From an uncultured Pelagibacteraceae bacterium (GTDB lineage: Bacteria > Pseudomonadota > Alphaproteobacteria > Pelagibacterales > Pelagibacteraceae), in assembly GCA_902576785.1 (NCBI GenBank), contig CACGWC010000003.1, positions 1 through 64,000 on the forward strand: a stretch of DNA of 64,000 bases, given 5' to 3'. The position numbers and the translations under genes are program-made. Position 1 is the first letter of the stretch. The number at the start of each line of letters is the position of its first letter. Of this stretch, positions 19,301 through 29,941 are shown in pieces. The notes under the pieces are model-generated. The model was not told the DNA's origin, made no database searches, and saw only the letters and a list, made by a program, of their open reading frames with translations.

Positions 19301-20161
19301 ATGACAAAATCATTTCCTTTGCTCTTTATATTATTATGGTCGTCGGCATTCATATCTGGAAAAGAAATTGTTCAAAACGCTTCTCCATTTGCAGCTTTAG
19401 CATTTAGATTTGGGATTGTAACAATTGGTTTTCTCGTATTTGCTTATTTCAGTAATGATAAAATTTTTGGAAAATTAAAAAATATTATTGAAAGTCTTTC
19501 TACAGGTATTTTATTTCATGGGATTTATCTAGGTGGATGTTGGTATGCATTTTCAATTGGGATGCCAGCTGCGATTGTAGCTTTAATAGTTACACTTCAA
19601 CCTATTTTAACAAATATTTTATCTGGTCCAATTTTTGGAGAAAAAATATCTTGGAAACAGTGGGTAGGTATCAGTTTAGGTTTTATTGGTTCTGTCACTG
19701 TCTTAGGTATTGATTTTGGAAAAGAAATTCCTCCTTTAGGATTGTTAGCTACAGTCTTAGCTTTATTTGCAATAACGGCTGGAACATTGTGGCAAAAAAA
19801 ATTGAGTGGAAATTTAGCTTTGTCAGTTAATAATGCATATCAAGCAATTGGTGGTTGCCTTTTTAATCTATTGTTAATGTTTATATTTGAAAATGCTTAC
19901 ATAAATTTTACAACTAGTTTTATATTAGGTATGTCTCACCAAATTATATTAGTTTCATTTGGAGCTTTTACTATTCTTATGTTTTTAATCAAAAGGGGTA
20001 CTGTGGGCAAAACTACTACTTTATTTTTTTTAGTACCTCCTACTTCAGCAGTGATGGCATGGATATTTTTAAATGAACAATTAACATTTACTGACATAAT
20101 TGGTTTTTTAATAACAACTGTTGGAGTATTTATAGCCACAAGGGATAAAAAAAATGGATAA
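19301..20161 (+). CDS. DMT superfamily (EamA) transporter
   Basis: LLWSSAFISGKEIVQNASPFAALAFRFG, about 10 TM pattern. Confidence 0.85.
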   Translation: MTKSFPLLFILLWSSAFISGKEIVQNASPFAALAFRFGIVTIGFLVFAYFSNDKIFGKLKNIIESLSTGILFHGIYLGGCWYAFSIGMPAAIVALIVTLQPILTNILSGPIFGEKISWKQWVGISLGFIGSVTVLGIDFGKEIPPLGLLATVLALFAITAGTLWQKKLSGNLALSVNNAYQAIGGCLFNLLLMFIFENAYINFTTSFILGMSHQIILVSFGAFTILMFLIKRGTVGKTTTLFFLVPPTSAVMAWIFLNEQLTFTDIIGFLITTVGVFIATRDKKNG

Positions 20162-21071
20162 CAATTTTTTTAAAAAAATAAGAATATTAGACGGTGGCAT
20201 GGGTCAATTATTACTTGAAAAAGGAATGGTATCTATGGGGACCTTGTGGTCTGCAAGCGCTTTGTTAGATGAAAAATATCATCAATTGTTGGTTGATACT
20301 CATTTATCATACATCAATGCAGGCTCAGATGTTATTGTTACAAACACTTTTAGTTGTAGAAAATTTAGATTAATAGAAAATAATATTGGTAATCAATTCA
20401 AAAAATTAAACGAAATTGCATGTAAACTTGCAATCAAAGCTAAAGATTTATCAAAGAAAAATGTATTAGTAGCTGGATCAATTCCTAGCCAAAGAGACAC
20501 TTATATGACTGATGATCGCGATATCAAATTAATTGAGGAAGATATGTTTGAACAAGCTGATATTTTAAGTGAATTTACTGATTTTTTATACTTAGATGTT
20601 ATTAGCAGCACTAATGAAGTTAAAGCCGCTCTTAATATATCTAAAAAATTAAACAAAAAAGTTTTAATTGGAATACATTTAAAAAAAAATGGTGACCTAC
20701 CCTCAAAAGAAAAAATTGAGCAATTAATTGAAATTATTAAACATGAAAATATACTTGGTGTAGTTTGTGCGTGTGTTTCTCCAGAAATATCATTATGTGT
20801 ATTAGATAAATTTTTAAATTGTAAAGTTCCATTTGGATTTAAAATAAATTTGTGGGGAGTTGATGAACCAGGCCCCATACAGACATTTAATACAGCAAAA
20901 CCTGATGAAATTGGAGTAAATCCTAATCAATCTTTAGGAAAAAGAGATAATTTTGATACAAATGAATTTTATAATCTATCAAAAAAATTCATAGAAGGTG
21001 GGGCAACAATATTAGGTGGATGTTGTGAGACAAAACCTGAGCATATTAGCTCTATATCTTCATTTAAATAA
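20154..21071 (+). CDS. Homocysteine S-methyltransferase family protein
   Basis: ILDGGMGQLLLEKG, VIVTNTFSCRKFRL, Zn-ligand GGCCETKPEHI at C-term. Confidence 0.85.
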   Translation: MDNNFFKKIRILDGGMGQLLLEKGMVSMGTLWSASALLDEKYHQLLVDTHLSYINAGSDVIVTNTFSCRKFRLIENNIGNQFKKLNEIACKLAIKAKDLSKKNVLVAGSIPSQRDTYMTDDRDIKLIEEDMFEQADILSEFTDFLYLDVISSTNEVKAALNISKKLNKKVLIGIHLKKNGDLPSKEKIEQLIEIIKHENILGVVCACVSPEISLCVLDKFLNCKVPFGFKINLWGVDEPGPIQTFNTAKPDEIGVNPNQSLGKRDNFDTNEFYNLSKKFIEGGATILGGCCETKPEHISSISSFK

Positions 21072-21951
21072 TAATTTTTGTATCTGCTTTTCTAACAAAA
21101 TAAATTCCTACAACTACAGCCAATAAAGATATTAATACCTTATAAGTTATTAATTCACTTAAAAATATATAGCCTAAAATAATACCAAAGATTGGAATTA
21201 AGTACGAGACCTGAGATTGAAAAATTAAACCATTCTTTTTCAAAATTTTAAACCTTAAAAGCCATGCAACTCCTGTTGGTACTATACCAAGATAAATTAC
21301 TGACATAGTTGAATTTAATGATGGAGTATTTTCCCATGGAGTTTCTAACAAACACATCAAAGGAAATAAAATCAGAGTTGCCCAAATTAATATTGATCCA
21401 GTAACGTTTTCATTTTTTTTCTTGCTAATTTTAAGTGTTAAAACTCCACCTATTACATAACATGTTGATCCTACTAAAATTAGCACTGCTGAAAGAAAAT
21501 TATTTTCATCTATTAAAATATTATCAGAAAATAAATAAACAATTCCTGCAAATCCAATTAATATCCCAACAGTTTTTGCAAAATTAAATTTTTCATTTTT
21601 TGTATAAAAGTGACCTAATATGGTAGAACTCAAAGGAGTAGTAGACATTAAAATTGCTGCCAAATTACTTTGCACAGACTTTACCCCATAAGCAATTAAA
21701 AAGAATGGTATTACTAAATTGATTAGTCCTATTAACATGAACCAATGCCAATCTTTTGAAAATGCTTCAATTACTATTTTTTTATAAAAACATAAAATTA
21801 ATACTGGTATAGATCCAAAAAATACTCTCAAAAAAGCAATTGTCATTGGACCGAAAGATTCTGTTGCAATTTTTATATTAAAAAAAGCAGATGCCCAAAT
21901 TATTGATAGTAATGTTAATAAAATATAATCTGTTAAATTAGCTTGTTTCAT
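21064..21951 (-). CDS. DMT superfamily (EamA) transporter
   Basis: LTLLSIIWASAFFNIKIATESFGPMTIAFLRVFF, EamA repeats. Confidence 0.87.
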   Translation of the reverse strand: MKQANLTDYILLTLLSIIWASAFFNIKIATESFGPMTIAFLRVFFGSIPVLILCFYKKIVIEAFSKDWHWFMLIGLINLVIPFFLIAYGVKSVQSNLAAILMSTTPLSSTILGHFYTKNEKFNFAKTVGILIGFAGIVYLFSDNILIDENNFLSAVLILVGSTCYVIGGVLTLKISKKKNENVTGSILIWATLILFPLMCLLETPWENTPSLNSTMSVIYLGIVPTGVAWLLRFKILKKNGLIFQSQVSYLIPIFGIILGYIFLSELITYKVLISLLAVVVGIYFVRKADTKIII

Positions 21952-22433
21952 TCTGTAATATCTTTCACATCACCTTTTGTAATTTGAATTAATTTTTCAT
22001 AATTGATCTTAAAAATTACATTAGGATGACCAGCTGCAGCAAATATATCTTTAAATCTGCTTAAAGAATTATCTATAAATATTTGAATTTTATTTATATG
22101 ACCTACAGGAGATACACCTCCAATTGTATATCCCGTTTGAGACTTAACCTCATCAGCTGAAGCCATTCTTACATTTTTTTTTTCAGAAATTTTTTTTAGT
22201 TTATTTAACGAACATCTTTTGTCACCAGAAACTAAACAAAGTAAAAAATCATTTTCTATCTTAATAAGTAGACTTTTAACAATTGCTCCTACTTCACAAT
22301 TTAATGAATTTGCTGCATCCAAAGCTGTTTTTGCTGAATTTTCTAATTCTACAACTGATAAATTTTCATCAAATTCTTTAAGACACTTCTCTGCTCTTTT
22401 AACTGGTTCTTTATTCAATAAAGTCATATTCAA
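21948..22433 (-). CDS. YbaK/EbsC-type aminoacyl-tRNA deacylase
   Basis: AIVKSLLIKI...LCLVSGDKRCSLNKL...GYTIGGVSPVGH. Confidence 0.87.
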   Translation of the reverse strand: MNMTLLNKEPVKRAEKCLKEFDENLSVVELENSAKTALDAANSLNCEVGAIVKSLLIKIENDFLLCLVSGDKRCSLNKLKKISEKKNVRMASADEVKSQTGYTIGGVSPVGHINKIQIFIDNSLSRFKDIFAAAGHPNVIFKINYEKLIQITKGDVKDITE

Positions 22434-22572
22434 CTTATGATTGATAAAAAAGCGCTGAAATTATTGGCATAATTATATGTTTAAATTGCATAGGTGATAT
22501 CCTCATTATATGTATTCTTTATTATAACAATATTGGTAATTAACCCAGATATTAAATTCTACAGGAGATTAT

Positions 22573-23979
22573 ATGAGCGCAAGCAAAGTTCTAAAAATGA
22601 TGAAAGACAAGCAAATTGAGTTTGTGGATTTAAGATTTACAGACCCAAGAGGTAAGTTACAGCACTTAACTATGGATGCATCGGTAGTCGATGGGGACAT
22701 GTTAACCGATGGTGTATTTTTTGATGGATCATCTATTGCTGGATGGAAAGCGATAAATGAATCTGACATGATATTAAAACCAGATTTAAACAGACAAATC
22801 GTTGATCCATTTACATCTCATAATACTCTTGTTTTATTTTGTGACATATTAGATGCAATAAAAAGAAATCCTTATGAGAGAGATCCAAGAGGGATAGCGA
22901 AAAAAGCTGAAGCTTATTTAAAGAAGACTGGCATAGGTGATAAAGCTTACTTTGGTCCAGAGCCAGAATTTTTTGTTTTTGATGATGTAAAAATAAAAAA
23001 TGATATGAACGAAACAAGTTTTTCGATAGATAGTACAGAAGGACCATATAATTCTGGAAAAAGTTATGAAAATGGAAATATGGGTCATAGACCCGGAGTT
23101 AAGGGTGGATATTTTCCAGTACCTCCAGTAGATAGTGCTCAGGATATAAGAGGTGAATACCTAAAAGGTTTAAGAGACGTAGGTATCACAGTTGAAAAAC
23201 ATCACCATGAAGTTGCTCCAAGTCAGCACGAACTTGGAATGCTTTTTGGTACTTTAGTTGATCAAGCAGATAATGTTCAATTATACAAATATGTAGTTCA
23301 AATGGTTTCACATTCATTTGGTAAAACTGCTACATTTATGCCTAAACCTGTAAAAGGTGATAATGGATCAGGAATGCACGTTCACCAATCAGTTTGGAAA
23401 GGAAAAACTCCAGTTTTTTCTGGAAATAAATATTCAGGTTTGTCACAAACTGCGCTTTATTATATTGGTGGAATACTTAAACATGCTAAGGCGATTAATG
23501 CGTTTTCAAATGCTACAACAAATAGTTATAAAAGATTAATTCCAGGTTTTGAAGCTCCAGTATTGCTTGCTTATTCTGCAAGAAACAGGTCAGCATCTTG
23601 TCGAATTCCGATAACACTAAGCAAAAAAGGAGCAAGATGTGAAATTAGATTCCCAGATGCATCTGGTAATCCATATTTAACATTTGCATCTATGTTAATG
23701 GCAGGAATTGACGGTATCAAAAATAAAATTGATCCAGGCAAATCCTTTGATAAAGATCTTTACGCTTTATCAGAGAAGGAAGTTAAAAAAGTTCCAACTG
23801 TTTGCGGATCATTAAGAGAAGCAATGGAAAGTTTAGATAAAGATAGAAAGTTTTTAACTCAAGGCGGAGTATTTACTGACGATCAAATTGATGCTTATAT
23901 TGCTCTTAAATTTGAGGAGATACACAACTTTGAACATACACCTCATCCTATTGAGTTTGATATGTACTATAGTTGTTAA
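22573..23979 (+). CDS. glnA: Type I glutamine synthetase
   Basis: FVDLRFTDPRGKLQHLTM, GSGMHVHQSVWK, NATTNSYKRLIPGFEAPVLLAYSARNRSASCRIP, FPDASGNPYL. Confidence 0.97.
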   Translation: MSASKVLKMMKDKQIEFVDLRFTDPRGKLQHLTMDASVVDGDMLTDGVFFDGSSIAGWKAINESDMILKPDLNRQIVDPFTSHNTLVLFCDILDAIKRNPYERDPRGIAKKAEAYLKKTGIGDKAYFGPEPEFFVFDDVKIKNDMNETSFSIDSTEGPYNSGKSYENGNMGHRPGVKGGYFPVPPVDSAQDIRGEYLKGLRDVGITVEKHHHEVAPSQHELGMLFGTLVDQADNVQLYKYVVQMVSHSFGKTATFMPKPVKGDNGSGMHVHQSVWKGKTPVFSGNKYSGLSQTALYYIGGILKHAKAINAFSNATTNSYKRLIPGFEAPVLLAYSARNRSASCRIPITLSKKGARCEIRFPDASGNPYLTFASMLMAGIDGIKNKIDPGKSFDKDLYALSEKEVKKVPTVCGSLREAMESLDKDRKFLTQGGVFTDDQIDAYIALKFEEIHNFEHTPHPIEFDMYYSC

Positions 23980-24013
23980 ATAGCTTTTTTATTTTTTAGC
24001 TATTTTATTTTTT
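23978..24013 (+). terminator. Probable intrinsic terminator downstream of glnA
   Basis: AAATAGCT-TTTTTATTTTTT-AGCTATTT then T-rich tract; overlaps glnA stop and the 3' end of the convergent ORF. Confidence 0.6.
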
Positions 24014-24180
24014 CCTAAACCTTTTTTAACCACGTAGTTGAGGGTGCCATGTGCGCCCGCTTCTACTGGTTTAATTAAACCTCTGAATAAAGATTTTCTT
24101 TTTTGAATTTTAACTTCAGAGTTAATTAGGTTTTTATGCTCAAAAGTGTTCATATCATTAATTCTATCATAGATATGCAA
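23989..24180 (-). CDS. Small basic hypothetical protein (63 aa)
   Basis: ORF only: MHIYDRINDMNTFEHKNLINSEVKIQKRKSLFRGLIKPVEAGAHGTLNYVVKKGLGKNKIAKK; fills the gap between glnA and sufA. Confidence 0.45.
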   Translation of the reverse strand: MHIYDRINDMNTFEHKNLINSEVKIQKRKSLFRGLIKPVEAGAHGTLNYVVKKGLGKNKIAKK

Positions 24181-24212
24181 TTAACACAATGCTGATATGC
24201 GTATATTAAATA

Positions 24213-24548
24213 CTATATTTTAAAGGACTCCCCACATCCACATCTCTCCGTTTCATTCGGGTTATTAAATACAAATTGTGAAGAAAATTTCTCTTTTTTA
24301 AAATCCATTTCTGTTCCAAGTAAATACATTACTGCTGCAGAATCTATAAATACTTTTACACCTTTATCTTCTATTACTTCGTCATTTGGGTTTGCTTCTT
24401 TTGTATACTCCATAACATAGGACATCCCCGCGCAACCACCCGACTTTACACCAACTCTAACTCCTAAAGAGTCTTTTTCAGCATTAGACATGATTTCTTT
24501 TATTCTTTGAGCTGCATTATCGCTTAATGTTATAATTTGTTTTGTCAT
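24213..24548 (-). CDS. sufA: HesB/IscA/SufA-type iron-sulfur carrier
   Basis: GVRVGVKSGGCAGMSYVMEY and C-term CGCGESF. Confidence 0.9.
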   Translation of the reverse strand: MTKQIITLSDNAAQRIKEIMSNAEKDSLGVRVGVKSGGCAGMSYVMEYTKEANPNDEVIEDKGVKVFIDSAAVMYLLGTEMDFKKEKFSSQFVFNNPNETERCGCGESFKI

Positions 24549-24847
24549 AAATTTAATTCAAGTTTTGCAGCTTCAGACATCATTGATTTGTCCCATGGTG
24601 GTTCCCAGACTAAATCAAGATCTACTTTTGAAACTTCTTTAATTTCTAATATACTGTCTTTAACTTCTTTAGGCAAACTTTCAGCTACTGGACAATTTGG
24701 TGTGGTTAAAGTCATTTTAACCTTAACTTCAGAATTATTAACAATAATATCGTATATCAATCCTAATTCATATATATTAACAGGTATCTCTGGATCATAA
24801 ATTTTTTTTATTTCAGCAATTACCTTTTCTTTAAGATCCATTTTCAT
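24545..24847 (-). CDS. sufT: SufT / DUF59 (MIP18-like) Fe-S maturation protein
   Basis: IKKIYDPEIPVNIYELGLIYDI...TTPNCPVAESLP...LVWEPPWDKSMMSEAAKLEL. Confidence 0.9.
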   Translation of the reverse strand: MKMDLKEKVIAEIKKIYDPEIPVNIYELGLIYDIIVNNSEVKVKMTLTTPNCPVAESLPKEVKDSILEIKEVSKVDLDLVWEPPWDKSMMSEAAKLELNL

Positions 24848-25308
24848 TCCTCTGTTTTTACAATTTGATCTGAATTATCTAATGCTGATGTAAGAGTATG
24901 CCAAGATAAAGTTGCACACTTTACTCTCATAGGGTATTGCTTAACACCGGATAAACTCATTAATTTAGTTTTTTCGTCATCTTTTAAAATATTATTTTCT
25001 AAAGAATCTTTTTCTTTTATCATTCCTAAAAAATCACTTATAATTTCTTTTACCTCTTTCTCTTCTTTACCTCTAACCATATCAGTCATAATTGATGCTG
25101 ATGCCATTGAAATAGCACAGCCATGCCCCTCAAATGCAATATCTTCAACTTTTTTATTTTCATTTAATCTGAGATAAACATGAACGTTATCACCACATAA
25201 AGGATTATTTCCCTTTGCATCTTTATTATAATTGTCAAACTTTCCTAAATTCCTTGGATTTTTTCCATGGTCTAGTATTATCTCTTGATATAAATCTTTT
25301 AAGTCCAT
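24844..25308 (-). CDS. sufU: SufU/NifU-like Fe-S scaffold or sulfur acceptor
   Basis: MDLKDLYQEIILDHGKNPRNLG, NPLCGDNVHVYL, GHGCAISMASASIMTD. Confidence 0.9.
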   Translation of the reverse strand: MDLKDLYQEIILDHGKNPRNLGKFDNYNKDAKGNNPLCGDNVHVYLRLNENKKVEDIAFEGHGCAISMASASIMTDMVRGKEEKEVKEIISDFLGMIKEKDSLENNILKDDEKTKLMSLSGVKQYPMRVKCATLSWHTLTSALDNSDQIVKTEE

Positions 25309-26525
25309 TATAAGTTAAAAATTTTTTTACATTTATTTATTGCTTCATCAAGTTTATCAATATCATCTTTAGTATTATAAACACCAAATGAAGCTCTAGC
25401 GGTTGCTGGTAAATTTAATTTATCGTGTAATATTTGACAGCAGTGATGCCCTGCTCTAATAGCTACTCCATCCTCATCAAGAATGGTTGCAATATCATGG
25501 GGATGAACACCTTCAATAGTAAATGATATAACTCCACCCTTTTCTTTTGGATTTCCTATAATATTAACTGAATTATTTTTTCTTAACTTTTCTAATCCAT
25601 AGTCTAGTAGTTCTTTTTCATGTTTCTCGATATTTTGAATACCAATTTTTTCCATAAATTTTATGGATTCATTAAAAGCTATAACTTGAGCTGTGGCCAT
25701 TGTGCCAGCCTCAAATTTGTTAGGTAATTCTCCATAAGTAATCCCTTCTTTTTTAACCTCATTTATCATTCCTCCTCCACCTTGATATGGAGGTAAATCT
25801 TCAAGCCATTTTTTTTTAGCATATAGAACACCTATTCCAGTTGGTCCGTACATTTTATGTCCAGATATTGCATAGAAATCACAATCAATGTCCTGCATAT
25901 CTAATTTTAAGTGTGGAGCTCCTTGGCAACCATCAATTAGAACAGGTATATTTTTTGAATGTGCTAATTGCACAATTTCTTTGATTGGTAATATTGCACC
26001 TGTTACATTTGACAAATGACTTACGCTAATTATCTTTGTTTTGTTTGTAATTTTTTTTTCTATAGCTTCTAATGTTACTTCACCATCATCATTAATTTCA
26101 GCAAATTCTATTTTAATATTTTTTGCATTTCTAAGAAAATGCCAAGGCACATAATTTGAATGATGCTCGAGTTCGGTCAACAATACTTCATCTCCTTCAG
26201 ACAAATACTTTTGACCAAACGTGTTGGCTACCAAATTTATTGCTTCAGTAGCTCCTTTAGTAAATACGATCTCATCTTTATCTTTAGCGTTAATATATTT
26301 TTGAACTGAGACCCTTGTTTGTTCATATAAATTGGTAGCAGCAACAGCCAAATAATGAACGCTTCTACCTATATTAGAAAACTCTTTTGTATAAAAGTCA
26401 TAAATTCTATCTACAACAATTCTTGGTTTTTGAGATGAATTAGCACTATCTAAATATACTAAATCATTATTTTGAATTTTATCATCAAAAATTGGAAACT
26501 CTTTTTTTATATCATCTATGTTCAT
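25308..26525 (-). CDS. sufS: Cysteine desulfurase
   Basis: YLDSANSSQKPR, HHSNYVPWH, AISGHKMYGPTGIGVLYAK, RAGHHCCQ. Confidence 0.95.
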   Translation of the reverse strand: MNIDDIKKEFPIFDDKIQNNDLVYLDSANSSQKPRIVVDRIYDFYTKEFSNIGRSVHYLAVAATNLYEQTRVSVQKYINAKDKDEIVFTKGATEAINLVANTFGQKYLSEGDEVLLTELEHHSNYVPWHFLRNAKNIKIEFAEINDDGEVTLEAIEKKITNKTKIISVSHLSNVTGAILPIKEIVQLAHSKNIPVLIDGCQGAPHLKLDMQDIDCDFYAISGHKMYGPTGIGVLYAKKKWLEDLPPYQGGGGMINEVKKEGITYGELPNKFEAGTMATAQVIAFNESIKFMEKIGIQNIEKHEKELLDYGLEKLRKNNSVNIIGNPKEKGGVISFTIEGVHPHDIATILDEDGVAIRAGHHCCQILHDKLNLPATARASFGVYNTKDDIDKLDEAINKCKKIFNL

Positions 26526-27769
26526 TAATTTAATCCAATCATATTTTTTATTAATTTTTTAATTTTTTCATCTGTGATCTTTTCAACAACATCTAGAAGA
26601 AAACCGTTAATTAATAATTCTTTTGCAGTCTTTTGATCTAAACCCCTAGACATTAAATAAAAAATAGAATCTTCATCTAAACTACCTGACGCCGAACCAT
26701 GTGAACATTTAACATCGTCAGCATAAATTTCTAGTTCGGGCTTTGCATTAAATTCTACTTGTTCATTTAAAAGTATAGCTTTACTTAATTGATAACCATC
26801 TGTTTTTTGAGCTTTAGAATCCACATATATTTTCCCTTGATAGACAGACTTTGAACTGTCATCAATTACACTTTTTATTAACTGATAACTTTTCGTGTTT
26901 TCGTACAAATGGTTAGTCTTAGTTCTTATTTCGTGATGTTTATTTTTAGACAATAAGTGTATTCCATTAATAAATACTGATGAATATTTACCTTCAAGAT
27001 TACAGTTGACTTCATTTTTTACATAATCTGATCCAGAGGAAAATATAAAAGTTTCAGAAATACTATTTTCTTTTTGAATGATATTAGAATAATCATACTT
27101 AATATTTGTATTATTTTTTTTATCTATTTTATAATTCTTAAGAATTGCATTTTTATCAAGATTAAAGTTAAATAAATTATTAATGAAATTTTTTTCTGAA
27201 TCGTCAACAGAGAAATTAATAATTTTTATTGAGCTGCTTTCTTCTAAATCAAAGTTTAATTGAAAATTAATATTGGTATTACTCACTTTTTCATTAGTTA
27301 TTTGATATATTATTAAAGGTTTTTTTAATGAATAATTTTTTTTAACTAAAATTTTATGTATTTTATTTGAAAAAGAATTATTTAGACTTAAAAGAGAATT
27401 ATCTTGATTGAGGTTTTGGTTTAAAATATCTAAAGTAGTTATATTAATTTTATCACTTTCTTCGTATTCGAAGCTCAATTGCTGAACTTTACCATTAACA
27501 ATAACAATTTTATTATGTTCAATTTCCTTTATAAAAATATCGTCATTAATTTCATTTTCAATTTTGTAATCATTATAAAATGTTAGTTCTCCAATATTTT
27601 TTTTAATTATCTGGTTAATATCTGAAAATTTCCAGTTTTCTAATTTTCTACTAGGAAATCCATTTTTCATAAAATTATCGAGCGCTTCTTTTTTTAATTT
27701 AATCTCTTGGTTTGAGAAATTAGAAGTGCTTATAAATTTATCAAAATCTGTTTTTAATTTTTGTTCCAT
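26525..27769 (-). CDS. sufD: Fe-S assembly protein SufD
   Basis: C-term ELEIYADDVKCSHGSASGSLDEDSIFYLMSRGLD; operon position. Confidence 0.9.
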   Translation of the reverse strand: MEQKLKTDFDKFISTSNFSNQEIKLKKEALDNFMKNGFPSRKLENWKFSDINQIIKKNIGELTFYNDYKIENEINDDIFIKEIEHNKIVIVNGKVQQLSFEYEESDKINITTLDILNQNLNQDNSLLSLNNSFSNKIHKILVKKNYSLKKPLIIYQITNEKVSNTNINFQLNFDLEESSSIKIINFSVDDSEKNFINNLFNFNLDKNAILKNYKIDKKNNTNIKYDYSNIIQKENSISETFIFSSGSDYVKNEVNCNLEGKYSSVFINGIHLLSKNKHHEIRTKTNHLYENTKSYQLIKSVIDDSSKSVYQGKIYVDSKAQKTDGYQLSKAILLNEQVEFNAKPELEIYADDVKCSHGSASGSLDEDSIFYLMSRGLDQKTAKELLINGFLLDVVEKITDEKIKKLIKNMIGLN

Positions 27770-28504
27770 TTAATTGAAATTTTCGTATCCTTTTTCCTCT
27801 AACTCTAAAGCTAATTCTGGGCCTCCTGATTTAATAATTTTTCCACCCATAAGCACATGGACAAAGTCGGGCTTAATATAATCAAGTAATCTTTGATAGT
27901 GAGTAATTATTAAAAATGAATTATTTTTTTTTCTCAACGCATTAACACCATCTGCAACAATTTTAAGTGCATCGATATCTAAACCCGAATCTGTTTCATC
28001 CAATATGGATAATTTTGGATCTAAAATTGACATTTGTAAAATTTCGTTTTTCTTTTTTTCACCTCCAGAAAAACCTACGTTTAATTGGCGATTTAATTTT
28101 TCTTCATCAAATTTAAGCTCTTTTGCTTTTTCTTTAACTAATTTTAAAAATTCTAAAGCATCCAATTCTTTTTCGCCTCTAGCTTTTCTGATTGAATTTA
28201 AAGATGTTTTTAAAAAAATATTTGTGTTCACCCCGGGTATTTCCAATGGATATTGGAATGCTAAGAAGATACCTTTGTGCGCTCTTTCTTCTGTTTCAAG
28301 ATCAAATAAATTATTGTTTTCATATAATACTTCTCCTGATACATCGTATCCTTTTTTACCTGATAGAATATTTGATAAAGTACTTTTTCCTGATCCATTA
28401 GGTCCCATTATTGCATGAACTTCCCCAGGTTTTATTTCTAAATTAAAACCACTTAGTATGGATTTTTCCTGTATTTTTGCATTTAAATTGTTAATTTTTA
28501 ACAT
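27770..28504 (-). CDS. sufC: Fe-S assembly ATPase SufC
   Basis: GPNGSGKSTLSNILSG, GFSGGEKKKNEILQMS, LSILDETDSGLDIDAL. Confidence 0.96.
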   Translation of the reverse strand: MLKINNLNAKIQEKSILSGFNLEIKPGEVHAIMGPNGSGKSTLSNILSGKKGYDVSGEVLYENNNLFDLETEERAHKGIFLAFQYPLEIPGVNTNIFLKTSLNSIRKARGEKELDALEFLKLVKEKAKELKFDEEKLNRQLNVGFSGGEKKKNEILQMSILDPKLSILDETDSGLDIDALKIVADGVNALRKKNNSFLIITHYQRLLDYIKPDFVHVLMGGKIIKSGGPELALELEEKGYENFN

Positions 28505-29941
28505 TTAACCAACACTTCCTTCTAAACTTATTCCAACTAATTTTTGAGCTTCCACAGCAAATTCCATTGGTAATTGTTGCAATACCTCTTTGCAAAAACC
28601 ATTAACAATCAATCCTACAGCTTCCTCCTGATTTAGACCTCTTTGTTGACAATAATGTAGTTGATCTTCACTAATTTTAGAGGTGGTCGCTTCATGAGCA
28701 ATATTTGAATTTGAATTTTTATTTTTAATATAAGGTACAGTGTGTGCTCCACATTTGTTGCCCATTAACAATGAATCACATTGAGTATAATTTGTAGAAT
28801 TAGACGCATTTTTTGAAATATCTACCAAACCTCTATAAGTCATATCTGATTTACCTGCACTAATACCTTTTGAAATAATTTTACTTTTTGTATTTTTTCC
28901 TAAATGAATCATTTTAGTTCCAGTGTCAGCTTTCTGATGATTATTTGTTATTGCAATTGAATAAAACTCACCTATTGAGTTATCACCTTTTAAAATACAA
29001 CTTGGATATTTCCATGTTATTGCAGAACCTGTTTCTACCTGAGTCCATGAAATTTTTGAATTTTTGCCTTTACACAATCCTCTTTTAGTTACAAAATTAT
29101 ATATACCTCCTTTTCCATCTTTATCTCCAGGATACCAGTTTTGTACTGTAGAATATTTAATCTCTGCGTCATCTAAAGCAATTAATTCTACATTTGCAGC
29201 ATGTAATTGATTTTCATCTCTCATCGGTGCTGTACATCCCTCTAGATAACTTACATAACTACCTTTATCAGCAATAATTAAAGTTCTCTCGAATTGTCCA
29301 GTATCAGACGCATTAATTCTAAAATATGTTGAGAGTTCCATTGGACATTTTACATTTGGTGGTATGTACACAAAAGATCCATCAGTGAAAACTGCTGAAT
29401 TTAATGTAGCAAAAAAGTGATCGGTGATTGGAATAACTGAGCCTAAATATTTTTTTACTAAATCTGGATGTTTTTCTATTGCTTCAGAAATTGAACAAAA
29501 TATAATTCCTTTTTCTGTTAATGTATCTTTAAAAGTTGTAGCAACAGATACTGAGTCAAATACTGCATCAACAGCAATACCATTTAATCTTTTTTGCTCT
29601 TGTAAAGGTATTCCTAATTTTTTATAAGTTTCCAGCAATTTAGGATCTAAATCCTCTAAATTTTTCGGTTTTTCTTTAAAACTTTTAGGTGCAGAATAAT
29701 AATATAAATCCTGATAATCAATTTTTGGATATTTTGGCTTTTGCCAATCAGGTTCTTCTAACACTTTTAATCTTTCAAAAGCTTTTAATCTCCATTGAAG
29801 TAGCCAGTCAGGTTCTTTTTTTATATTTGATATAAATCTTATAACTTCTTCGTTTAAACCTTTGGGAGCTTTAAAACTTTCAATATCAGTTGAAAAACCA
29901 TATTTATAATCTTTTAAATTTTCTATTTGTTTATCTCTCAT
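28505..29941 (-). CDS. sufB: Fe-S assembly protein SufB
   Basis: [54 protein letters not shown]. Confidence 0.96.
   Translation of the reverse strand: MRDKQIENLKDYKYGFSTDIESFKAPKGLNEEVIRFISNIKKEPDWLLQWRLKAFERLKVLEEPDWQKPKYPKIDYQDLYYYSAPKSFKEKPKNLEDLDPKLLETYKKLGIPLQEQKRLNGIAVDAVFDSVSVATTFKDTLTEKGIIFCSISEAIEKHPDLVKKYLGSVIPITDHFFATLNSAVFTDGSFVYIPPNVKCPMELSTYFRINASDTGQFERTLIIADKGSYVSYLEGCTAPMRDENQLHAANVELIALDDAEIKYSTVQNWYPGDKDGKGGIYNFVTKRGLCKGKNSKISWTQVETGSAITWKYPSCILKGDNSIGEFYSIAITNNHQKADTGTKMIHLGKNTKSKIISKGISAGKSDMTYRGLVDISKNASNSTNYTQCDSLLMGNKCGAHTVPYIKNKNSNSNIAHEATTSKISEDQLHYCQQRGLNQEEAVGLIVNGFCKEVLQQLPMEFAVEAQKLVGISLEGSVG

Noticed and set aside
20100-20160. SAM-type riboswitch upstream of the homocysteine S-methyltransferase (known for some SAR11 methionine genes)
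   Set aside because: The gene start overlaps the upstream EamA CDS, leaving no leader space.
20501-20878. 125-aa minus-strand ORF antisense to the homocysteine S-methyltransferase gene
   Set aside because: Shadow ORF; no start context or family resemblance.
22434-22572. Possible sigma-54 promoter (TGGCAT...TTGCAT) or glutamine riboswitch upstream of glnA
   Set aside because: GG-GC spacing is far too long for a -24/-12 element, and I cannot match the glnA RNA motif; no supportable structure.
28005-28418. 137-aa plus-strand ORF antisense to sufC
   Set aside because: Shadow ORF over a strongly supported SufC; low-complexity Phe/Ser/Leu composition typical of AT-rich antisense translation.
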